From: Hordeum vulgare subsp. vulgare | Lineage: Eukaryota > Streptophyta > Magnoliopsida > Poales > Poaceae | DNA length: 64,000 bases | Reading direction: 5' to 3' | Assembly (NCBI RefSeq): GCF_904849725.1 | Contig: NC_058518.1 | Span: 329,676,581-329,740,580, forward strand | In this document: positions 1-11,986 of the stretch, piece after piece | Layout of the letters: each line of letters starts with the position of its first letter | How positions within the stretch are numbered: the stretch's first letter is position 1 | Notes under the pieces: generated by a model | What the model was told of the DNA's origin: nothing | The model's input: the letters and a program-made list of their open reading frames with translations, nothing else | Databases searched by the model: none | Program-made: the position numbers and the translations under genes

Positions 1-632
1 AATAGACCACGTGTATCCACATGCAAGACATACATCAAGTGATCTTAAATCCAACATAACGATATCTCAAAGGGAAAGATTCAATTCATCACATCAAAAT
101 AACAAGGGACAAACACCATATGGTCCAACTATATTAACAAGGATCGTGATACATCAAGATCGTGACATCTCAAGAACATGAGAGAGAGAGAGATCACATA
201 GGTACTCATACATACCCTCAGCCCCGAGGGTGAACTACTCCCTCTTCGTCATCGACACCAACGAGATGATGAAGATGGCTATGATTCCCCCCCTCCGATA
301 GGGTGGAAAATTAGGGCTCCGGATGAGTTTTCTTCGGTATAGAGGCTTGCGGCGGCGGAGCGGAAGTTCTAGGTTAACTTCTGAGGTTTTTTCGTATTTA
401 TAGGATTTTTCAACGTTGGAATCGTGCTAAATGGAGCCACGAGGTGGTGCCAAGCCATCAGGACGCGTCTAGGGGGTGATGGCACCCTGATGATTTGGGG
501 GCACCTGGTGGCCCCCTCCGGTGGTTCTTAGCTCTAGTAATTCTTACATTGTCTAGAAAAAACATCAAATTTTTTGGGCGATTCCAACAAATTTTATTTT
601 GTGAATAAAAAACAACACCACGGTAATTCTAC
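1..632 (-). mobile_element. Athila-like LTR fragment (cut by window edge)
   Basis: This stretch has no convincing gene. It has the same order of short blocks as the Athila LTRs near 32160-32560 and 48650-49050: a GA-rich tract, a 'gtgaactactc' block, a GATGATGAAGA-like block, a cctccg block, then 'cttgcggcggcgg'. I read it as part of a Sabrina/WHAM-like LTR in minus orientation whose left end lies outside the window. Its right end is set by the start of the Tat-outer LTR at 633. The match is blockwise rather than continuous, so the family assignment is tentative. Confidence 0.5.
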
Positions 633-1193
633 TGTCGGTGTACTAAGATCTTGGGTCCTTAGCACCCAGACTTATGCACGAGGAACCACTGCCCTCAGGC
701 CAGCAAGTCCTTGTCGGGCTCGCATCAACCTCTGGTCAACCAGAAATAAAGACTGAAGTAGACGGCAAGCCTCCTTATCGGTCGAAGGAACCCAGCCGCA
801 AGCGCATCCCTGGCAAGATTCCAGCCCGCCAAGCCACCGCTCCAACTCACCAGGTTGATTGTCTACATCAGCTGAGGTGTCGAGCGGGCAGGCAGTTAGG
901 TGAAGCTGGTTCGGGCGCATGGCAGAAGTAGTGGGTTCACAACAGATTTAATGACACCCGCCCATAGCACGGCGAACGAATAAGAGGTAGTTGGGTGGAC
1001 GACACGGAAGGAGAGGCAATCCTTGTCGGGGAACGTTGCCAGCGCGCCACCTCGCGGTGCATTTAATGCGCTCGTCCTAATTCGTCATGGCTAGGTATTT
1101 CCCACTATAGCTCCTGTCAGTAGCTACAGTGTGGAACGTACATGCATATAAAGACCATTTTAGACATTGTGGTAACCCCTTGGGCTATGAAAG
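633..1193 (+). repeat. Tat-outer 5' LTR, left part
   Basis: This begins TGTCGGTGTAC and runs to the Copia-1 insertion at 1194. It ends in 'ttgggctatgaaag', a damaged TATA box. The LTR resumes at 29297 ('gaggtccaaggc') and ends at 29552, giving an LTR of about 817 bp with matching TGTCGG/CCGACA ends. The ORFs that can be drawn here on both strands are spurious. Confidence 0.8.
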
Positions 1194-1660
1194 TGTTGGG
1201 TAACGTAGCATAAAGTCAAAATTTTCCTACGCCATATTCAGATCTTCCTATGGAGAGACCAGCAACGAGAGAGGGGTAAGAGCATCTTCATACCTTTGAA
1301 GATCGCTAAGCGGAAGCGTTACTAGAACGCGGTTGATGGAGTCGTACTCGCGGCAATTCAGATCGCGGTGTGATTCCGATCTAGTGCTGAACTACAGCAC
1401 CTCCGCGTTCAACACACGTGCAGCCCGGTGACGTCTCCCGCACCTTGATCCAGCAAGGAGGAGGGAGAGGTTGGGGAAGAACTCCAGCAGCACGACGGCG
1501 TGGTGTCGATGGAGAGACGAGGTCTCCCAGCAGGGCTTCGCCAAGCACTGATAGAGAGGAGGAGGAAGAAGGGCAGGGCTGCACCGAGGGAGAGGGAGAA
1601 GTCTGTCTCCCAAGGGCCAAAACCCCTCTCTATTTATACGAGGAGGGGGAGGGGGGTGCG
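1194..1660 (-). repeat. Copia-1 3' LTR, distal part (R/U5 side)
   Basis: This aligns over its whole length with 27589-28020. On the minus strand it carries a TATAAATAG box near 1627-1637, matching 27991-28001 in the other LTR. It stops at the B1 insertion, with TSD GTGCG at 1656-1660. The ORFs of 73-143 codons here are not coding. Confidence 0.9.
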
Positions 1661-4600
1661 TGTGACAGCCCGATGCCGACGTTCCAGAAGATTCCCCTTC
1701 TATTCCATTTCCGTCGTGTGTCTATTTCTTTTGTCGCATCATCATCGCATCATTCGCATCATCTGCATTGCATCGGCATCTCCGTTGCCGCCAGTTTTCA
1801 AAACTTGCATCCGATGTTAGTTGCCGTTTCTCGTCGTTGTCCGTTCTGAGCCCGACCGCACACGCATGCGCCCGCGGCATTGTCGAAACCATGTTTTTAA
1901 AGTGTGCGTAAAACTTTCTCAGATTGGGTTGAGATTTGACGTGCGGTCGTAATTAGTTATCGCTAGATCGCCTGTCGAATTTCGTCGTAACCGGAGACCG
2001 TCTGGTACCCGAACGGTCACCCGTAGCGGAACCATATTCGGTCTACCGTCGAACGTCTTTCGGTGTGTTATAAATCGTTGCCGTGCCGCCCGTTCCCCTC
2101 TCGTCTCCGGTAAGCCCCTCTTCTCAGCCACTCGTCCGTCCCGCATTCGGAATTACTCAAATCCGACACCGCGGTTGGATCCGGAACGCGATTCCGGTTA
2201 ACCTAGCCCCCTTTTTCTCTATAAATACCCCCTGGTGCATTTTAGACAGCCCCCTCTCCCGTGCCTCGAAATCCGTGCCATCTAACCCCGAAACCCTACC
2301 CTCTCTCTCTCTCTCCCCGCAACACATCCTCCCCCCAGCCGCCGCGGCCCGCCGAGCCCAGATCAGGCCCGGCCGAGCCCAGATCGGGCCCGGCCGATCC
2401 CATCCGGCACGCCGCCCCCCCCGTTTTCTCCCATGGCCGAGCTCCTCGTCGAGTTGCCTCGCCGGAGCAGCACAGCCACCGGGCCACCTCCCGCCACCCA
2501 AATCCGCCTCCCCATGGCTCTCCCCGCGCCAGGTCGCCGCCCCTCGCCGGAGGCCTCGCGGCGCCGTCCTCTGCCTCGCCGTCGTCGCCGGCCAGTAGTC
2601 CGCCTCCTGCCGCCCCGCCATCCTCCGCCCCGCGCCCGAGGTCGCCGGCCATGGCAGCGCTGCTGCCTCGGCTCTGCCGGATCTCGCCGCCGCCGGGCAT
2701 CGCCGCCTCCACCTCGATCTGCGCCGCCGCCGGCAACTGCCCCTGCCGGTCTCGCTCGAGGAAGCGGGCGAGCGCCGCGCTCGTGCACGCGTGGGCCGGC
2801 CACCAGCACTGGCCGATCCGGCCCAGCTCCACCGCGTGGGCCTGCTCTCCTCCAACCCTAGGCCCATCTCCAAGCCGGCCTTCTAGGCCGACATGAGCGC
2901 CCTATCTCTTTCCCTCGCCCCAGCGTGTTTTAGTTTTATGCCGCATGTCCAGTTTCGGCCCGATAGGCAGTTTAGGCCCGTTAGATTTTTTTTTAAGTTT
3001 CGGATTTTATTTAATTTCAAGGATTTCGCTAATTAATAAAACGTCCGTAGTTTCTAAACCGTAAATTGGATCGAGACGTGTAATATATGGTTTTCATGTA
3101 GAATTCCGCGTAGATTTCGAATTTCTAACTTGCATAATTATTTGAGGCAGTTTGAAGTGCCTAATGCATCGTTTTGCATGCTGTTTCAATAGGATCCGTT
3201 CCGTAGTTATTTCTCGTGCGTGTCCGGACTGCCCGTATACCGTAGATTAAATGTCCATGTTTGAGGGACCATTTTTCCATGAATTTTAGAGCGGTCATTG
3301 GTATTTTTGCGTGTAGGGTTTACCGATAGTTTATTTTCTCGTGTATAGGTTATTATCTCGCATTTATGTGTGGCTTTATTTTTGTTGTGCAACCCACATA
3401 TTTTATATGTTTTCGGGGTAGAAAAATCCATGGGATATTTCTGTGCAATTAGTTTTAGCTTTCGAGTAAGTTAGTTCGCACGATATTTTGCCATGTTGCC
3501 CTCTTGTCTTTTTCGTAGGATTTATTTCGTGCCTCGTTTGATTAAGTTGTCAACTAGGGAGTTGTTCTTTGATGTTTATTCTAGCCCCTGGTATTTTTAG
3601 TTGCAATATAAATGCATGTTTAGGTGTGGTTTGATTGCTCTCAAGTTGCTAGAAATAGTGCTGATTTGGAGGTGCTGAAATATTTGTAAGTCTGGAATCT
3701 GTTATATTTTTGTTGATGTCTTGTATTGCTTGTATCTTGTGATCTGTAGCTCTTTTGAGGTTGGTCCAATGGAGTTAGTTGTAGCCCTTGTGTTTCTCTA
3801 GCATGATGTAAGTTTTCATGCCATTTGGAGTCCTGTAGCTATAGGTTTTGCTGCTGTCGATATTGCTTTAGATCGAAAACTGCACTTTCATGAGGTGTAA
3901 TTTTCACTAAGTCTGCAATAGTGTGTGAGATGCCATTTTGTGTCTTCTTTCCCTAGTGTTCCATGATGCCATGCTAGTTGTTGTTAGTTGTTTGTAGTAG
4001 TGCTTCTTGCCCTCTTTCGTGTCATGCCTTGCTTGAATTTATCGGAGTAGTGTAGCCCGTAGTTGTGGGGCGTAGAAAATGCTATGTGACTGATTTTGGC
4101 AGATTGTAGTGATTTCTCGTTTTGCTCGTAGTTGTTGAATCGTAGCTCCGATCTGATCGTGTCCTACATGAAACTTTCTTAGAATCTCGTGTAGTTTCAT
4201 TTTCTCTTGCTGGTTGTGTGTTTTGAAGTGCTCATGACCGTCGTTGCACAATATTGCATTCATGCCATCATATCTTGCGGTGCTTGTATCTTTTGATCCG
4301 TAGCTCCGTTGTAGATGTTCTTTATGTGTAGTTTGCTAGTCTTGACGCGTAGAATCACGTGAACCTATTTGTTTTGCTGTTTAACAACTAATTAAATGTG
4401 TTATTTCAGATCTGGACAGAATTGTAAATTAACTTGTGACGTCGTCTCGAAGGTGCTATATGTCATTTCTGACCTCATTTAAAATGTCTAGATAGGTAGT
4501 ATAATTTCCTCTTCACCTCGTGCATGTTTGACAACATTAATATTGCCGTGTAAATAACCGGGAGTGAACTAAATAATTCATATGTGGAGTTTCGTCAATA

Positions 4601-5325
4601 TGCAACTTGTTGCATATTGAATTTCACTTAATGTGTAGTGTTTGATTGTGTGAATTGTCATGCCGTGACTTGCATGTATTCAACTGCTCATGCATCATAT
4701 GTGTTGTGCATCGTGTGGTGAATTCCATGTGTTGATTTGTGTTTCCGGTTTGCTTCGTCTCGATAGAGTTCCGCAGCGTGCCGGATTGTGAGGACCCGTT
4801 CGACTACATTGGTTCGTCTGCTTCACGGAGGCATTCTTCGTCCAAGCGGGATCTCATGCAAGATGACCATTTCCCTAGATACCATTACTATCATTGCCAT
4901 GCTAGTTTTATCGCTTCTATTGTTATGTCTCGTTGCCTACCACATGTTAAATATTAGCCTCTCAACAATGCGATGTTAACCTTCAACCTGTTCAACCTAG
5001 CAAACCACTGATTGGCTATGTTACCGCTTGCTTAACCCTGTGTTAGCGTTGCTAGTTGCAGGTGCAGTCGCTTCCATGTGAAAGCATGGGTTCTTTGTCA
5101 TATCACCATATTAATGCTATTTAATTATTGCCCCTATATACTTGGTAAAAGGTGGAAGGCTCGGCCTTTCTAACCTGGTGTTTTGTTCTACCTTTGCCCC
5201 CTTAGTTTCGGCTACCGGTGTTATGTTCCATAATTGAGCGCTCCTAACATGATCGGGGTTGTTATGGGGACCCCCTTGATAATTAATTTTTAGATTAAAG
5301 CTGGTCTGTCAAGGCCCAAGTGGTC
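1661..5325 (+). repeat. LongLTR-B1, left part
   Basis: This is non-coding LTR sequence. It holds a TATA-like box (about 2219), a TC-rich run (2310-2325), a very GC-rich block (2330-2890) that yields long low-complexity ORFs on both strands, an AT-rich stretch (2900-4700), and a segment at 4739-4960 with an ORF also open in B2. The right limit near 5325 is where alignment with B2 stops and Tat protease coding starts. Confidence 0.75.
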
Positions 5326-8300
5326 ACAGACTGCGATCACCTTTGATCAGTCAGACCACCCAGCACACGTACCCACTCCAGGGAGGCAGGCTCTGTGTCA
5401 CAGCCCTAGAATATAGATTGTAGTTAGTTGCATGAGTAAGCATTCATGAATGCATTAAAATCAATTTAATTCAAATTTTGGATGATCTACAAATGGGGAT
5501 GACCAAACCCTAACACCAAACAACATCCAAATAGGTTCAACAAGAGAAAAATCCTAGCTACTCTATATTCAAAACAAAACCCTAGCAACTCTATATGGAA
5601 AACAATTCAAAAGTGGTGACAAATCAATGAACCAAAATGGTTTTCATAAAAGTCCATCATTTTTGATAAATGTTGGAAATAAAATATCAGGGTGATATAT
5701 ATTTTCAAAATACTTTTGGCATTTTATTTTAAACTCAAAAGCCACTGAAATCAATTAATTAATTGATTTCCAATACTTCCTAGTTTTATAAAATGTTGAA
5801 ACTATTATGTGGCATTGCTTATTTTACCACAGTCACATAATACTAATTTAGGGTTTTATAAAATATCTAAACATTTTACTTTAAAACCTAAACCTAAAAT
5901 GCCAGAAAGAAATAAAAAAAAACAGAAAAAGGAAAACAGAGGGAAGTCCTTACCTGCGCTCACCTGAAGCGGCCCAGCCCACCAGGGGCACCGTTGTCTT
6001 CCTCCTCCTGCTAGGAGGAGAAGCAGCTGCGTGCCCGACGCATCGCCGGGCACCGCCACGTCCCCTGGCCACCTCCTGCTCGCCCCGTCCTTATGTCCTC
6101 GCCATGGATGCCCCAGACCCCCCCCTCGAGCTCATCCTCCTCTCCTCTCTCCAGTTTCCCCTTCTCTCTCTCTGTTTCCCTCGTTGCCTCCATTGCCGAG
6201 CCAGAGCTCGAGCTCGCCTCTCTGGTCTCCGGCCTTCCCTCGCCTCTCCGAGAAGCCCAGAAGAACCGCCTCGACGCCCTGCTCCTCCTCGCCATTGGAA
6301 TCGAGCCCGGACGACCCCTGTCGTCGCCATCGCCGTTGTCTTCCTCACCTCCGGCCGCCGCCCCCCTTCCATCGATTCACCCCCTCCGACGCGACCCCGA
6401 CCTCCCCGTCACCGCAAATGGAACCGACGTGAGCTCGCCGTCTTTTCCCCTCTCTTTCCACGTTCTCCCATGCCACGTAGCCCCGCTCCCCGCCACGGCC
6501 GAACCCCGCCGCCGCTTAGGCTCGTCGCCGGCGTACCTCCGGTGCCCCTCCAGCCACTTAGCTGCCACCAAAAGAAGCAACGCACCCCCAGTAACCCCTT
6601 TCACCCATCCGCGCCCTGAATGGACGCCGATGTCGTGATTCCGGCGAGCCTCCGTCGCTCTGTTGGTCGCCGGCGTCGACCTCGCCGGCCCGAGCCACTG
6701 CCATGAGGGCCCGATCGGTTAGGGATTAGTTTAGACCCTAATTAACCACTAATAACCCCCCAGTCATTGATAGAGGGCCCCACAGGGGTCAAAGCCTAGT
6801 TAGTCTTAGGTTTGACCGGGGATTAGCCCTATTTCACTGACTGGTGGGCCCTCGCTGTCACGGTTTGACCTGGACCGGCTGGTTGACCTGCTGACGCAGG
6901 GATGACATCAGCCTGACGCAGTAATAGCTTTTTTCTGATTTTAATTAATTCCAGAATAATAGTAAAACTTGTAAAACTCATAGAAATTAAAATATAACTC
7001 GGATGAAAATAATTTATATATGAAAAAGTATCAGAAAAATCCAAGGAATCTGATTATGGCATTTTCATGCATGTTTGAAAAAGTTAAAACACTAAATAGG
7101 AAAAATGATGAATAGGGTAAATCTAATAAATAGTTTGGAGTTGGAAATTGATACTTATTTGAATTCCACTTCAATTGTTATGACCAAACATTGGTCAATG
7201 CAAATAAGTACCCCAAAATACTAACTCCATACATGTTGAAACAATTTGTTATGAGCATCAGGTCGAATCAATTATATGGGTACTTGGAAAGATACCCGAC
7301 TTGACGTGATGTTTCAATCCTAATTCAAACCAACTTCAACTTAAGAAATGATAGCCACATTAGCCATGCCACCTTTCATTTCTTGTCTTGATCATGCATC
7401 ATAGTGTTGCATTTCCCTGAAGTAATTGTTGTTCTTTCTTGTTTGTCGGTGTTGTTCCCCCTCGGTAAACGATGTCTCCGACGATATGATCGTTGACATT
7501 GATGAAGACTCATTGCTATGTTCGGACGTGTCAGGCAAGCAACCCCCCCTTGAGCATATTGATATAAACCCACTCTCTCGCTCCTGCTCTCTTTTACTGC
7601 GTTAGGACAAACACGATTCAAACTGTACATGTTATCGGTAGTTGAACCCATTCCTCTGCATGACCTGATTTTGTCACAGTAAATAGTTGAAACCACTTAA
7701 CATGAGTAGCAACTGCTTGAGCCTTGTTGTGCTTACTCATCCATGCTTGTTTACAATGCCTGCTATGCTTAGAGTCGTGTCGGGTCTGATCCATCTGAAT
7801 GATGAATCGGAATGGTTGTGTTCATATCCTATAGTGTGAGAGTAAAGGTGTGAATCTGATTTGGTAAAGGTAGCGATAAGAGGCCATGTAGGAGTACATG
7901 GTGGGTTGTCTCATCGGGACCGTCCTTAAGAACTGAGTTCTGTGTGTGTTATCGAAGACAAGATACTACCATGCATTGGGCCCTGAAATATGACCCCGCT
8001 CGGCTTATTAATTGCCTAGATCTCTGTCGAGGAGTTCAATTAGTTTCTGGTGTTTGTAGAAAAAGTGTTGGCGGCCGTGTTTAGGTCTGCCCGACGGGGT
8101 AGGCTTCACTACGGTAGATACACAGTGGCACGGTGTACCAAGTGGCACCCGAATGGTGGGCTTGGGACCCTGCGCGCATCGTTTGGGGCTGTAGAGGAAA
8201 CCTCGGCCGGATTTCCTTGCGGGTTCAGTCTCAAATAGGCGATAAACCTGGACTAGGGTCTTGTGTGGTTAACGGTCGTGGCCGACACCCACGCCAGTGC

Positions 8301-10195
8301 TTCCGCTTGAAGGTTGCCGAGATGCATGACGTGCATATGGTGCTAAGTGGTGGGAGCATGTGTGAAGAAGTATACCCCTGCAGGGTGATTCAATCTGTTC
8401 GAATAGCCGCGTCCTCGGTTATGGACTACTTGGAAACATTACGTGGTACATAGACAATTTAAATGGATACTTTAAAACATGCAAGATAAGTGTGAGTGCT
8501 ATGGAAAGCCTTCTCGTAGGGAGACGAGAGTGGATCCATAGTGGTGTATTGAATTGGTGAATATGTGGACTCGTGTGCGCTATCCCACCTCAAAGAAAGA
8601 ACTTGTAGTCGTAGTACAGGTTAGCCAAGAGTCAAAGCTGGCTTGCTACAATCAAAACCCACAATCCTTTCATTGAAACATGATGCATATGTAGATAGTT
8701 CTGATGTAAGACTTGCTGAGTACCTTTGTACTCACGGTTGCTTTATTTATGTTTGTAGAGAAGACTTAGACTCATTAAAGGTCCTACGCGATGTGTTTGA
8801 TATTGTCCAGAATAGCTTGGGAATCCCAGACAGAGGTCTGGCTCCTTTGGTAGGGTCGTAGTAGCTTTTCAGGCTCTTCCAGCCAGTTTTAGTAGATGTC
8901 TGTACCTAGACATGATTTGCTTCCGCTTGTTGTTTGTATGACTTGAGTGTCGGGTCACGAGACCCCTGTTTGTAATATCATACTATGTTGACTCTTATGA
9001 GTCTTTAATAAATGCTTGAGTCATAGAGTTATGTTGTGATGCCATGTTGTATCTACACATATCGTGCATAATGTGTGTATGTTTGAAACGCATTATATGT
9101 GTGGGATTCGACACCTAGTTGTTTGCCTTTAGTAGTACTCTTTACAGGGAAATGCCTCTTTGTGATTCCATCGAGCCTTGGTAGTTTGCTACTGCTCGGA
9201 ACACATTGATTGACCGACATGTATCCTTCTTTGCTGCTGTGTCTGTCCCCTCGGGGAAATGTCACGCGGTGTAATGGAGTCCTTGTAGCTTGCTACGACT
9301 CGTCTACACACGCTGATGACCGACACCTGCTTTGCTGGGTTATGTATGCCTGTCCCTGTACGGTTGTACCGCTGGGGTTTATAACTAGTCATGTCGACCC
9401 GGGTTCTTTGTCGTTTGAACGCTAGCAACATATTCTCATACGTGAGCCAAAAGACGCAAACGGTCCCGGCCAAGGTAAGGTGGCAGCCGTGGAGTTTACC
9501 GTGCGTGAGGCCGCAAAGTGATGTGATGTGTTACAGGCTAGGTTCTTATGACTCAGGATCGGGGTCCCGACACTCTGGTCGTCGACCCGGTGGTGGAAGG
9601 AGTTAGGCTGCGCAAAGTCCTCATGGACGGCGTCAGCGGCTTGAATATCATGTACGCGGACACTCTCAAGGGAATGGGCATTCCGATGTCCAAACTTAGA
9701 GAGAGCAGTATGCAGTTCCACGGAGTCGTCCCAGGAAGAAAGGCCAAATCACTCGGCCAGATTGCGTTGGATGTCGTCTTCGGCTCTGACAAGAACTTCT
9801 GCAAGGAGAAGGTGACATTCCAGGTGGTAGACTTCCAGAGTTCATACCATGCGATTCTGGGCCGTCCGGCATATGCGCGTTTCATGGCCCGTCCATGTTA
9901 CGTCTATTTGAAGCTGAAGATGCCCGGTCCCAAAGGTGTGATTACTGTCACAGGCAATCGGCAGCGGGCCGAGGAGTGTCTGCAGCAGGGGTCGAGGATT
10001 GCTGATCAGCAGATGGCTATACTCGAGTTGGATGAGTACAAGAAGACCGCCGATCCCACTGACCTGATGCGTTCAAAGAAGCCAGCTTCCGAGTCCGCAT
10101 TCCAGTCGGCGGGAGACACGAAGAAAGTCACCATCCATTCGACGGACGACACCACCGCCCAGAAAAACATCTCCACCACTCTTGATCCAAAATAG
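5326..10195 (+). pseudogene. pol: Tat-inner protease, split by A1
   Basis: The upstream piece (5326-5395) reads QTAITFDQSDHPAHVPTPG, a linker typical of Tat polyproteins. After the solo LTR, the frame resumes at 9573 with LVVDPVVEG and the protease active-site region LMDGVSGLN. Cereal relatives usually have DGGS there, so one Gly is Val. ILGRPAYARFM near 9860 is the flap-to-alpha segment. The frame ends at TAG 10193-10195, with RT continuing in the same frame. The protease would process the Gag-Pol precursor. The insertion, the Gly change and the stop make it inactive. Confidence 0.85.
5396..9572 (+). mobile_element. LongLTR-A1: 4177-bp solo LTR
   Basis: It starts TGTCACAGCCC and ends GGGGTCCCGACA, flanked by CTCTG at 5391-5395 and 9573-9577. 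Its whole length aligns with the reverse complement of A2. No gag or pol is present, so a solo LTR from unequal recombination is the simplest reading. It has a TATA-like run at about 5854, a GC-rich block at 5960-6720 that produces spurious Pro/Arg-rich ORFs, a CCCCTGCAGGG block at 8375-8385 and an AATAAA hexamer near 9007 that supports plus as sense. Other 60-110-codon ORFs inside it are not supported. Confidence 0.88.
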
Positions 10196-11365
10196 GAAGC
10201 CGAGCTCATCCAATTCCTCCGTGAGAACTGGGACATTTTTGCATCGAAGCCTGCTGACATGCCAGGTGTACCGAGGGAGTTGGCTGAGCACCGACTGCAT
10301 GTGGATCCTACTGCTCGGCTTGTCTGAGAATGCCTGCGTCGGTCCGCCGCGCACAAGAGGAAAGCAATCGGAGAGGAGGTGGCTAAACTTTTGGCAGCCA
10401 ACTTCATTCGCGAGGTACACCACTCCGAGTGGCTCGCTAATGTTGTCATGGTGCCCAAGAAGGACAAGTCGCTCCGTATGTGCATCGATTTCAAGCATCT
10501 CAATAAGGTATCTACGAAAGATCACTTCCCGCTCCCCCGCATTGATCAAATTGTTGATTCGACTACGGGTTGCGAGCGCTTATCCTTCCTTGATGCCTAT
10601 TCGGGCTATCATCAGATCCGTCTGTATGGTCCAGATGAATTAAAAACAGCCTTCATCACCCCATTCGGGTGCTTCTGTTACATCACTATGCCATTCGGTT
10701 TGAAGAATGTAGGAGCAACTTTTATGCGCATGATCCAAAAATGCCTCCTAGACCAGATCGATCGAAATGTGGAGGCATATATGGATGATATCGTCGTCAA
10801 GTCACGCAAAGGTTCCGACCTGCTGACTGACTTGGCAGAAACAATCGCCAACCTACGTACGTATGATATCAAGCTCAACCCAGCCAAGTGTTCATTCGGC
10901 GTTCCCAGTGGGAAGTTACTCGCTTTCTTTGGTTCCGAACGAGGGATCGATGTCAACCCCGAAAAGATAGGGACCATTGTTCGAATGGAGCGGCCGGTAA
11001 GAGTACATGATGTTCAAAAGCTCACAGGTTGCCTAGCGGCTTTGAGCAGGTTTATCGCTCGACTCGGCGAGAAGGCGTTACCTCTTTACCGACTCATGAA
11101 GAAGTCAGATAGCTTCGAGTGGACAGACGAAGCCCAAATCGCATTCGACGACCTCAAAGCCCTGCTTTCCACCCAGCCGGTTCTTACCGACCCGCTCAGT
11201 AAAGAACCCCTTCTTCTGTACATCGTGGCTACAAATCAAGTCGTCAGCACCGTTCTGACAGTCGAACGCGAAGAAGAAGGCAAAGCGTACAAGGTTCAGC
11301 GGCCAGTATATTATGTTTCCAAAGTCCTGACTCCTTCCAAGCATAGGTATCCCCATTATAAGTAG
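10196..11365 (+). pseudogene. pol: Tat-inner reverse transcriptase and first RNase H
   Basis: This is in the same frame as protease. A TGA at 10325-10327 interrupts the N-terminal linker. RT motifs run in order: VMVPKKDKSLRMCIDF, FLDAYSGYHQI, TAFITPFGCFCYITMPFGL and the catalytic YMDD (VEAYMDDIVV, about 10780). The connection (LTGCLAALSRFIARLGEKAL) leads into a Ty3-type RNase H (LLLYIVATNQVVSTVL, PVYYVSKVL). The frame ends at TAG 11363-11365. No frameshift was found across the whole RT. The enzyme would copy element RNA into cDNA. Confidence 0.92.
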
Positions 11366-11986
11366 CTTATCTATGGGATCTACATGACTGCAAAGAAGGT
11401 GGCTCATTATTTCCAAGACCACTCGGTGTCTGTCATATCTGATGCTCCGTTGTCGGAAATTCTCCACAATCGGGACACATCAGGCCGAGTGGCAATGTGG
11501 GCAATGGAGATGCTATACTGCGACATCAAGTTCGAAGCCAAGAAGGCTATAAAGTCTCAAGCTCTTGCTGACTTCATAGAAGAATGGGTAGAACAACAGC
11601 AACCGACTCACATCAACTCGGCTCATTGGACTATGTTCTTCGATGGGTCCAAGATGTTGAATGGCTGCGGCGCCGGCGTAGTGCTCATATCCCCAAAAGG
11701 TGATAAACTCAAGTATGTGTTGCAGATCCATTTTGATTCTTCCAAAAACGAAGCAGAGTACGAAGCTCTCGTTTACGGGTTGCGCATGGCCATCACACTC
11801 GGCGTCCGTCGCCTGATGGTCTATGGCGACTCAGATCTAGTTGTTAATCAAGTAATGAAGGAATGGGATGTAAGGAACCCCACCATGACTGCATATTGCA
11901 ACGCAATAAGGAAGCTAGAGAAGAAGTTCGAAGGTCTGGAACTTCACCATGTTCCCCGACTGAAAAACCAAGCAGCAGATGAATAG
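11366..11986 (+). pseudogene. pol: Tat-inner second (archaeal-type) RNase H
   Basis: The start finishes the first RNase H (HYFQDHSVSVISDAPL). A complete second RNase H follows: Asp in MFFDGSKM, Glu in KNEAEYEAL, Asp in VYGDSDLVV and a final Asp in NQAADE. That is the D-E-D-D set. An extra RNase H of this kind is known in the Tat lineage and a few other plant Gypsy groups. The frame ends at TAG 11984-11986, directly after AADE. The linker to integrase continues in the same frame. Confidence 0.9.

Noticed and set aside
2083..2896. Long overlapping ORFs of up to 238 codons on both strands
   Set aside because: They lie in a GC-rich block of long LTR B1. Several frames are open at once, composition is Pro/Arg/Ala-rich, and there is no domain.
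6011..6638. Overlapping ORFs of 93-181 codons
   Set aside because: Same situation in long LTR A1: GC-rich, open in many frames, low complexity, and not preserved as a frame in A2.
8050..8453. ORFs of 62 and 106 codons suggesting a small gene
   Set aside because: Inside solo LTR A1. The matching segment of A2 has no equivalent frame, and no known domain is seen.
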